A stretch of DNA of 64,000 bases, from positions 31,532 through 95,531 of the forward strand of contig NZ_BMRA01000017.1 of the NCBI RefSeq assembly GCF_014648395.1. The letters are read 5' to 3'. The first letter of the stretch is position 1. Each line of letters begins with the position of its first letter. The position numbers and the translations under genes are program-made. Below are positions 57,415 to 64,000 of the stretch, in pieces. The stretch comes from Micromonospora fulviviridis. Lineage in GTDB: Bacteria > Actinomycetota > Actinomycetes > Mycobacteriales > Micromonosporaceae. Below the pieces are notes generated by a model that saw only the letters and a list, made by a program, of their open reading frames with translations, searched no databases and had not been told where the DNA came from.

Positions 57415-60284
57415 CACCGGTCCCCGCTTCCCCGAGAGTTCTCGCCCACCAGGGCGAGGAACGCGTCCTCCAGGCGCCGCCGGGGCACCACCCGGTCCAC
57501 CCCGATGCCGGCCCGGACCAGTTCCGCCACCACCTCGCTGCGGGCGGTGCCGTTGGTGTCCACCACCAGCGCGCCGTCGCCGTCGGGCAGCACCCGTACG
57601 CCGGCCAGCCGGTCGAGCACGGTACGGGCCGCGTCCGGGTCGCTCACCTCGAACAGCACGCTCGGCGACTCGCCGACGATCTCCTCGACCGGGCCGGACG
57701 CCACGATCCGCCCCTTGTTCACCACCACGGCGTGGGTGCAGGTCTGCTCGACCTCGGCCAGCAGGTGGCTGGAGACCAGCACGGCCCGCCCGTCGGTGGC
57801 GTACCGCTGGAGCACCCGGCGCATCTCGGCGATCTGCGGTGGATCCAGCCCGTCCGTCGGCTCGTCGAGCACCAGCAGTTCGGGCAGGCCCAGCATGGCC
57901 TGCGCGATGGCCAGCCGCTGCCGCATGCCGTGGCTGTAGTTCTTCGTCCGCCGGTGCACCGAGTCGCCCAGCCCGGCGATCTCCAGCGCCTCCTCGAAGT
58001 GCGCGTCCGCCCACGGCCGGCCGGTGGCCCGCCAGTACGCCCGCAGGTTCTCCAACCCGGACAGGTGCGGCAGGAAGCCCGGCCCCTCGACCAGCGCCCC
58101 GATCCGGGAGAGGACCGGCGAGCCGGGCACCAGCCGGTGGCCGAAGACGTGGATCTCGCCGGCGGTGGGCTGGGTCAGCCCCATGAGCACCCGCAGCGTG
58201 GTGGTCTTGCCGGCGCCGTTCGGCCCGAGCAGGCCGACCACCTGGCCGGGGTGCACCTCGAAGTCCACGTCGGAGACGGCCACGAAGCCGTCCGCGTACT
58301 CCTTGCGCAGGTTGCGGACGGCGAGCGGGACGCCCGCGTACGCCGGGTGGACCGAGCTGTCCTGGCGGCGGTGCCGGCGGCGGGCGACCAGGACGACCAC
58401 GACGAGCCCCACCGCGATCGCGGCGAGCAGGCCGACCAGCACCCAGCGCCAGACCGTGGCGGTGGTGGGGATGGGCGAGGCGTCGACCGTGGGCAGCACC
58501 AGCGGGCCGTCGCCGAGCGCCACGGTGTGCACGGCCGGCTCGGCCGGGGTGGCGTACGCCTGGTCGGAGGTGGCCACCACGACCCGCAGCCGGTGCCCGG
58601 CCTCGATCCGGCGGACGATCGCCGGCAGGGTGACCGTGACCGGCCGGGCCTGCTCGACGGTCCGCGGCAGACCGGTCAGCCGGACCGGCGCGACCAGGCC
58701 GTCCGGCAGCGTGGCCGCGCCCTGCGGGTCGACGTCGTAGAGCTTCACGAAAAGCACCGCCTCGCCGGTCGCGGAGGCGGCCCGGATCCGCACGGTCGGC
58801 GCCCCGACCACGTCGACCGGTTCGGCCAGCGGCGCGGACTGGAACCGGGCGTGCTGGCCGGGGATGTCGCCAGCCACCCCGTCCAGCAGCGAGCCGAGCG
58901 CCCCGGCGAACGGCACCGACGAGATCGCCGCCGGGTTGCCGTTGGGCGGGTTGGCGACCGGCTGGGTCGGCCCGACCAGCGTCACCTCGCGGCGGCCCTG
59001 CCCGGTCACGCCCGGGTAGTCCGCCGTGCGGTAGCCGGTGGCCACCAGGCCCCGGTCGAGCGCGTCGAACCCGGCGATCCGGGAGAAGGTGAAGCTGTCG
59101 CCGGGCGCCGCCCCCGCACCCTTGACGTAGTGGTCGAGCCACTGTGCGGTCAGGAACTTCACCCGGTCGGAGTCGGAGGTCGGGCCGGCGCCGCCGTCGT
59201 GGCCGCCGGTGAACCAGGCGACCCGCACCGGCGTGCCGGCCGCGGCGATGCCCCGGGCGTTGGCGTCCGCCTCGGTGAGCGGGAAGAGCGTGTCCGCCTC
59301 GCCCTGCACCAGCAGCGTGGGGGCCTTGATCCGGTCGAGCACCCCGGCCGGCGAGGAGCGGCGCAGCAACTCGACCGCCGGGCCGTCGGCCCGGCCGGAG
59401 GTGGCGATCCGCAGGTACGCGGCGCAGACGTCGGCGGCGAACCGGCCGCAGGACGGGTCGGCGGCGCCGGCCGGGGCGCGACCGGGGCCGGTGCCCGGGC
59501 CGGCGCCGGGCTGCGGGCTGGGCGCGCCGGCCGACGCCGGGGCGCCCTCCGACTGGGCCGCGCCGGTCCCGGAGAGCCCGGCCGGGCCGGAGCCGGCGTT
59601 GCCGCCGCCCCCGAAGAAGATGCCGGCCCAGCCCTTCTTGAACACACCCTCGGTGGGCGCCTTGCCGGTGCTCTCCGGCAGGAAGGCCCGGGACAGGTCG
59701 TGCCAGGTGATCATCGGGACGATCGCGTCGACCCGGCGGTCCTGCGCGGCCAGCAGCAGGGCCAGGCCGCCGCCGTACGAGCCGCCGACCACGCCGACCC
59801 GGGGGTCGCCGGCGGCGTCGAGGCGGACGTCCGGCCGGGCGGCGAGCCGGTCGAGCAGCCGCTGGGCGTCCCGCACCTCGTAGTCGGGGCTGTCCAGGTG
59901 GATCTCCCCGCCGCTGCGGCCGAACCCGCGGGCGGTCCAGGTGAGCACCGCGTAGCCCCGGGCGACCAGGTCCTCCGCGTCGGAGCGGACCGACTCCTTG
60001 GTGCCGCCGAAGCCGTGCGCCAGCAGCACCGCCGGGACGCGGTGCCGGGCCGAGGCGTCGCCGGGGAGGTAGAGCGTGGTGTCCAGGTCGACCGGCTCGT
60101 CGCCGGCCGGTCCGGAGCGGACGGTCACCAGGGCCGAATCGGTCCGGAAGTCGGCGCGCTGCGGGCGGGCCGCCCAGACCAGGGCGGCGGCGACCAGGAC
60201 GACCACCACCACCGCGGCGACGATCCGGCGGGAGCGGCTGGCCAGGGCGCGCCGGATCCGCGCGACGGGCAGCGGTGATCTCAT
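57414..60284 (-). CDS. Fusion: extracellular CocE/S15-type alpha/beta hydrolase plus ABC transporter ATPase
   Basis: A 956-residue protein. One transmembrane helix (21-39) leads to an alpha/beta hydrolase (HGFGG oxyanion loop, VVGGSYGGGLALLLAA nucleophile elbow, EADTLFPL Asp, TGGHDGG His) with the C-terminal beta domain of CocE/X-Pro peptidases to about residue 590. A second helix (about 611-634) is followed by a cytoplasmic ABC ATPase: GLLGPNGAGKTTTL, NYSHGMRQRLA signature, LLVLDEPTDGLDP. All catalytic motifs of both halves look intact. ATG 60284 gives this start. Topology would put the hydrolase outside and the ATPase inside. Confidence 0.9.
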   Translation of the reverse strand: MRSPLPVARIRRALASRSRRIVAAVVVVVLVAAALVWAARPQRADFRTDSALVTVRSGPAGDEPVDLDTTLYLPGDASARHRVPAVLLAHGFGGTKESVRSDAEDLVARGYAVLTWTARGFGRSGGEIHLDSPDYEVRDAQRLLDRLAARPDVRLDAAGDPRVGVVGGSYGGGLALLLAAQDRRVDAIVPMITWHDLSRAFLPESTGKAPTEGVFKKGWAGIFFGGGGNAGSGPAGLSGTGAAQSEGAPASAGAPSPQPGAGPGTGPGRAPAGAADPSCGRFAADVCAAYLRIATSGRADGPAVELLRRSSPAGVLDRIKAPTLLVQGEADTLFPLTEADANARGIAAAGTPVRVAWFTGGHDGGAGPTSDSDRVKFLTAQWLDHYVKGAGAAPGDSFTFSRIAGFDALDRGLVATGYRTADYPGVTGQGRREVTLVGPTQPVANPPNGNPAAISSVPFAGALGSLLDGVAGDIPGQHARFQSAPLAEPVDVVGAPTVRIRAASATGEAVLFVKLYDVDPQGAATLPDGLVAPVRLTGLPRTVEQARPVTVTLPAIVRRIEAGHRLRVVVATSDQAYATPAEPAVHTVALGDGPLVLPTVDASPIPTTATVWRWVLVGLLAAIAVGLVVVVLVARRRHRRQDSSVHPAYAGVPLAVRNLRKEYADGFVAVSDVDFEVHPGQVVGLLGPNGAGKTTTLRVLMGLTQPTAGEIHVFGHRLVPGSPVLSRIGALVEGPGFLPHLSGLENLRAYWRATGRPWADAHFEEALEIAGLGDSVHRRTKNYSHGMRQRLAIAQAMLGLPELLVLDEPTDGLDPPQIAEMRRVLQRYATDGRAVLVSSHLLAEVEQTCTHAVVVNKGRIVASGPVEEIVGESPSVLFEVSDPDAARTVLDRLAGVRVLPDGDGALVVDTNGTARSEVVAELVRAGIGVDRVVPRRRLEDAFLALVGENSRGSGDR

Positions 60285-60661
60285 GCGGCACACGGTACGG
60301 GCCACCGGCTGAGCGTTCCCTGAGATCCGCCGTACGTCCGTCCGGCTGCGCCGTTCGTTGTCCGGGTTCCGTCGACCGTGGAAGGTCCAGAGCGTCCCAG
60401 CGAGATGAATTCGGATCCCGTGGATTCACATCTACGCCCGCAAATCGGTGCCGATCCCACCTTCCTTCCGGCCATCTCGGACACTGCGTAGCCGCAAGGT
60501 CAACCGGACGTGACGCGACCCGAAGTGACGTGAAGCCGACTCGGCGACCCCGGTCACACCCGCGCCCGGTTCGACTACTTTTCCGGTCCGGTGCACGGGA
60601 CTGCGTACAGGCGACCTCCCGGCTCCGGAACGTCCCCCGCCGTCGCCGGAGGAGACCGACC
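60285..60661. other. 377-bp divergent intergenic region
   Basis: No gene or known RNA was recognised. It must hold promoters for the minus-strand ABC locus and the plus-strand sensor operon. The clearest signal is GGAGGAG at 60648-60654, 7 nt before the sensor ATG. Confidence 0.6.
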
Positions 60662-61840
60662 ATGACCGTCCCCGCGCCGCGGGTCCGCCGACGGCCCGCC
60701 GTACCGGGCCGCGCCCTGCCCCTGCTGCTGGTGCTGGCGCTGCTGGCCCCGCTGGGGCTGCTCTTCGCCCAGACCGACCGGCACACCGGCGACGACCGCG
60801 ACCTGGCGGCCCGGGAACGCCTCGGCGTCCGCTACCTGCGCGCGCTCGGACCGGTCACCGACGCGCTGACCGACGCGCAGAGCACGGCGATCGCCGGCCG
60901 GCCGGTCACCCGGGCGGCACTCACCGCCGCCGTCGAGCGGGCCACCCAGGTGGACAGCGAGGTCGGCGACCAGCTCCGCACCCGGGAACGCTGGGCGGGG
61001 GTACGGGCCAAGCTGGAGGCGCTGCCGGACCGCGCGCTCGCCGACCCGCAGGCGGCCTTCCAGGCGTACGCCGAGGTCACCGACCTGCTGCTGGCCCTGC
61101 ACCGCAAGGTCCGGGAGGCATCCGGGCTGGTCCGCGACCCGCGGTCCGACTCGTTCTTCGTCCAGGACGCCGTCGGCGCGGACCTGCCCGCGGCCATGGT
61201 CGCCGCCGGCCGCCTCGCCGACCTGGCGACCCTCGCTCCGGGCCGGCCCGCCGCGGACCGCCCGAAGACCGTCGCCGAGCTGGCCGAACTCCGGGTCGCC
61301 GCGCTCGGGCCGGCCACCGACCTCGTGGACGACCTCCGGGCCGCCGTGGACAGCTCGGAGAGCACCGACCTCGGCCCCACGGTGCTCACCCCGCTGGACA
61401 CCTACCAGCGCTCGGTGGAGGCGCTGGCCGCGTTCTCCGCGCCGGCCGGTGCGGCCGGGCCCGACCCGGTCCAGCTGGGCGCCGCCCGGCGCGTCGCGCA
61501 GTCGGCCGCCACCCAGTTGCGCCAGGTCATCCTCGACCAGCTCGACGCGCTGCTGGCGGAGCGGCTCGACCGGCTCGACCGGGACCGCTGGCTGGCCCGG
61601 GGCGCCGTCGCGGTGGCCGCCGTGCTGCTCGCCGTGCTGGCCGGGGTGCTGCTCGCCGCGCTGCGGCGGGCCCGCCGCCGGCTCGCCGAGGCGGACCGCG
61701 AGCCCGCCGGGGCCGCCCCGCCGCCGGCGGCATCGCGCCCGGACCCGCACACGGTCACGGCGGGCGGCGACCTCCAGCCGGTCGGGGCCGGACGGGCCGG
61801 CGAAGCCGAGCGGTGGAGGCCGTTCGATGCTGCTCGGTAG
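60662..61840 (+). CDS. Membrane sensor-like protein with extracytoplasmic helical domain
   Basis: A 392-residue protein. One helix (19-36) and another (about 313-335) bracket an outside domain of about 275 residues that is strongly alpha-helical. VREASGLVRDPRSDSFFVQD resembles the (S)NLILDPDLDSYYLMD segment of four-helix-bundle sensors in histidine kinases. A Pro/Ala-rich cytoplasmic tail follows, with no kinase or other output domain. It overlaps the downstream kinase gene by 14 nt, so the two are co-translated. It may be a separated input module. Confidence 0.8.
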   Translation: MTVPAPRVRRRPAVPGRALPLLLVLALLAPLGLLFAQTDRHTGDDRDLAARERLGVRYLRALGPVTDALTDAQSTAIAGRPVTRAALTAAVERATQVDSEVGDQLRTRERWAGVRAKLEALPDRALADPQAAFQAYAEVTDLLLALHRKVREASGLVRDPRSDSFFVQDAVGADLPAAMVAAGRLADLATLAPGRPAADRPKTVAELAELRVAALGPATDLVDDLRAAVDSSESTDLGPTVLTPLDTYQRSVEALAAFSAPAGAAGPDPVQLGAARRVAQSAATQLRQVILDQLDALLAERLDRLDRDRWLARGAVAVAAVLLAVLAGVLLAALRRARRRLAEADREPAGAAPPPAASRPDPHTVTAGGDLQPVGAGRAGEAERWRPFDAAR

Positions 61841-64000
61841 GCTCCGGATCCGGGGCAGGCTCGCCCTGCTGGTGATCATCCCGCTGCTCAGCATGGTCGG
61901 GCTGGCCGTGCCGGTGGTCCTCGACCGGGTCGCCGCCGCCGAGCGGGCCGCCGACACCGCCGGCACCGTCCGGGTGGCCAGCCGGATCGGCAGCCTCGTG
62001 CAGGACCTCCAGCAGGAACGGCTGCTCTCGGTGGGGTCGCTGCTCGGCCGGGTGACCCGCACCGAGCTGATCCAGAAGGCCGCCACGGTCGACGACCGGG
62101 TCGCCGACCTGCGGGCCGAGTCGCTGCCGGCACCCGTCCGGGCGGCCCTCGACGGGGTACGCGCGCTGGCCGACCTGCGCACCGCCGTGCTGGCGGGTGA
62201 GGCCACCCCGGACGAGATCATGACCGCGTTCGGTGCCGTCGACATGGCGCTGATCGAGGCGTTGCGGCTGCCGTTCGAGGTGGACACCGGCACCTCGGCC
62301 GGGCGGCAGGTGCTGGCGCTGGACGCGCTGCTCCGCGCCGACGAGGGGCTGGGCGCCTGCGCCACGCTGATCGTGCTGGTCAAGGCGACGGGCGACCCGA
62401 AGGTGGCCGGCTCGTACATCGCCTGCATGGCCGCGCTCCAGGTGGACAACCAGCGGTTCCGCAAACTGATCACGCCGGAGCAGTACCGGCTGGCCATGCT
62501 GGACGACGCCGCCGTGGCCGCCCGGACCAGCCCCACCTTCCTGGTGGACAGCGTCAAGGACCCGGTGGCGGCGATCGCGGCGGTGCCGCTGGACGCGCTC
62601 TTCCCCTCGGTCCGCTCGATGATCACCCTCGGCCAGTTCGTCGAGAAGAAGATCGTCGCCGACGTCATCGCCGAGACCCGGGACGACCAGCGGGACGCGC
62701 TCGCCGCCGCCTGGCTGGTCGGCGGGTCGGCCGCCCTCATCCTGCTGAGCGTGGTGCTGCTCAGCATGGCGGTGGCCCGGACCGTGGCACGGCCGCTGAC
62801 CCGGCTCACCCGCTCGGCGGACCGGGTCGCCCGGGTCGCCGAGGCCGAGCTGACCCGCGTGGTCGACGACGAGGCGGAGGCCGTTCCGCCGGTACGCCTC
62901 GGCCCGGTGGACGTCGGGGCGGAGCGGCGGGACGAGATCGGCGACCTGGCCCGGGCGTTCGAGCGGGTGCAGCACACCGCCGCCCGGCTGGTCGAACGGC
63001 AGGTGGCCGGCCGGCGCAACGTGGCGCAGATGTTCGGCCACGTCGGCCGGCGTACGCAGAATTTGGTCGGCCGGCAGATCGCATTGATCGACCGGCTGGA
63101 ACGGCAGGAGACGGACCCGGGGCGGCTGGAGCACCTGTACCGCCTCGACCACATCTCCAGCCGGCTGCGCCGCAACGCCGGCAGCCTCGTGGTGCTCTCC
63201 GGCGCCACCGGCTCGGACGGGCACGTCGCGCCGGTCCCCCTGGGCGACCTGGTCCGGCTCGCGCTCGGCGAGATCGAGGACTACACCCGGGTGGACGTAC
63301 AGGTCCCGCCCGGGGTCTCGGCGGCACCCGCGACCGCCGGCGACCTGGTGCTCGCGCTGGCCGAGCTGATGGAGAACGCGACCGTCTTCTCCCCGCCGCA
63401 CACCCGGGTGCTGGTGGCCGCCGAGCAGACCGACGCCGGCGCCCGGCTCACCGTGGTGGACCGGGGCATCGGCATGACCGAGGAGCGCCTCGCCGAGGAG
63501 AACGCCCGGCTCACCCGCCGGGAGCGGCTCGACCTGGCCCCGACCGAGGTGCTCGGGCTGTTCGTGGTGGGCCGGTTGGCCCGCCGGCACGGCTGGACGG
63601 TCCGGCTGGCCGCGACGGCCGGCGGCGGGGTGACCGCCCACCTGGACGTCCCGGGCGCACTGCTGGTGGTCCGCCGTCCCGAGCGGGCCGGCGCCACCGT
63701 GGCGCGGGCCAGCGTGCCGCCCCGGGAGCGGCGGGCGCTGCCGGAAGCCGCCCGGACCCCGGCCGCCGAGCTGCCGGCCGGCTTCGACGCGGCGCTGCTG
63801 AGCCGGGCCACCCGCAGCATCGAGACCGGGGCGTCCTGGAACGCCTTCGGCACGCCGGCCGAGCCGGTCGCCCCGGCCGGGGCCCCACCGACGGCCCGCC
63901 GCCCGCCTGGCCGTTCGCCGTGGCGCCCGCCACCCCGGCACCGGCCGCGCCCCGTCCCGGCACCCCCGCCCCGCCGACACCGGTCGTCGGCCCGGCACCG
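61827..64000 (+). CDS. Sensor histidine kinase with NIT-like sensing domain, 3' end missing
   Basis: The gene starts at ATG 61827 and is open to the right edge (about 724 codons). Helix 1 (13-30), a helical NIT-like outside domain, helix 2 (295-316) and HAMP precede a dimerisation region (RRTQNLVGRQIALIDRLERQ, LYRLDHISSRLRRNAGSLVVLSG) with candidate phospho-His in LDH. The ATPase has ELMENATVFSPP and VVDRGIGMTEERLAEENARL. In actinobacteria such kinases often open a conservon (roadblock/LC7, DUF742, small GTPase). The last 110 nt look frameshifted: the natural-looking frame is the one beginning at 63890. Confidence 0.88.
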   Translation, partial: MLLGRLRIRGRLALLVIIPLLSMVGLAVPVVLDRVAAAERAADTAGTVRVASRIGSLVQDLQQERLLSVGSLLGRVTRTELIQKAATVDDRVADLRAESLPAPVRAALDGVRALADLRTAVLAGEATPDEIMTAFGAVDMALIEALRLPFEVDTGTSAGRQVLALDALLRADEGLGACATLIVLVKATGDPKVAGSYIACMAALQVDNQRFRKLITPEQYRLAMLDDAAVAARTSPTFLVDSVKDPVAAIAAVPLDALFPSVRSMITLGQFVEKKIVADVIAETRDDQRDALAAAWLVGGSAALILLSVVLLSMAVARTVARPLTRLTRSADRVARVAEAELTRVVDDEAEAVPPVRLGPVDVGAERRDEIGDLARAFERVQHTAARLVERQVAGRRNVAQMFGHVGRRTQNLVGRQIALIDRLERQETDPGRLEHLYRLDHISSRLRRNAGSLVVLSGATGSDGHVAPVPLGDLVRLALGEIEDYTRVDVQVPPGVSAAPATAGDLVLALAELMENATVFSPPHTRVLVAAEQTDAGARLTVVDRGIGMTEERLAEENARLTRRERLDLAPTEVLGLFVVGRLARRHGWTVRLAATAGGGVTAHLDVPGALLVVRRPERAGATVARASVPPRERRALPEAARTPAAELPAGFDAALLSRATRSIETGASWNAFGTPAEPVAPAGAPPTARRPPGRSPWRPPPRHRPRPVPAPPPRRHRSSARH

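Noticed and set aside
60275..60661. Upstream in-frame extension of the sensor gene (521 codons in total)
   Set aside because: It crosses the divergent promoter region and lacks codon bias. ATG 60662 has a strong ribosome site.
56536..60786. A 1,416-codon minus-strand frame through the ABC locus
   Set aside because: Only its last 292 codons are the real permease. The front is a shadow of the hydrolase-ATPase fusion in another frame.

Overview
The window is a stretch of chromosome from a very GC-rich actinobacterium, most probably Micromonospora or a close relative in the Micromonosporaceae. The evidence is a mycothiol synthase gene, a GlnR-type orphan regulator, PhoP-type PHO boxes, a SAM-IV riboswitch, CIRCE-controlled groEL, many GTG starts, and near-universal G/C in third codon positions. 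It reads as ordinary core chromosome. No tRNA, rRNA, CRISPR array, insertion sequence or prophage was seen. Coding density is high and neighbouring genes often overlap by 4 nt (ATGA). Gene order around glnR-mshD-pst-pit-cysA and around groEL-csp-thrC resembles what I remember of the Streptomyces chromosome (from memory, not checked).

Left part (1-24.7 kb): a truncated BKACE enzyme; ygfZ coupled to a Fur-type repressor; a PLP fold-type IV enzyme; a nitrobindin-like protein; DsrE; and an SCP2-domain protein coupled to a glycogen-debranching-type glucosidase. The thiosulfate sulfurtransferase/DUF1416 operon is preceded by a Cys-rich leader peptide. Then come an LmeA-like lipid-binding protein, glnR, a polysaccharide deacetylase, mshD, and the PHO-box-controlled pstSCAB operon. 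Next are a divergent epoxide hydrolase/WYL regulator pair, a Nudix hydrolase, a decayed DUF397 gene, a Gfo/Idh oxidoreductase, and a PiT transporter with its PhoU-like partner.

Middle part (24.8-43.5 kb): PPK2, whose 3' end carries a triple PHO-box repeat; an ECF41-type sigma factor; DUF402; a DinG-like helicase; an AI-2E-family permease; an orphan GroES-like protein; a 55-residue membrane protein; and a PrsW protease. A SAM-IV riboswitch precedes a cysteine-desulfurase-like enzyme. Then come a FUSC-like membrane protein, an HD-type hydrolase overlapping DUF4031 tail to tail, a GlcD-like oxidase, a lipoprotein, glpD and a membrane-anchored subtilase.

Right part (43.5-64 kb): GNAT proteins; groEL under two tandem CIRCE operators; a Pro-rich membrane protein; a cold-shock protein; paaN; and threonine synthase behind a SAM-I riboswitch. 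An EamA exporter diverges from an ArsR-like regulator over two palindromic operators. A DUF4232 lipoprotein, DoxX, an unusual secreted-hydrolase/ABC-ATPase fusion with its permease, and a helical sensor protein overlapping a NIT-type histidine kinase follow. The kinase runs off the right edge and may open a conservon-type operon.

Three circuits recur: phosphate (pst, pit, PPK2, PHO boxes), sulfur/SAM (Cys leader peptide, SAM-IV, SAM-I, Fur, mycothiol) and heat shock (CIRCE/groEL). No wholly new multi-gene system is obvious. The most interesting items are the RNA-level controls, the two unusual fusion proteins, and a family of long perfect hairpins at gene ends.
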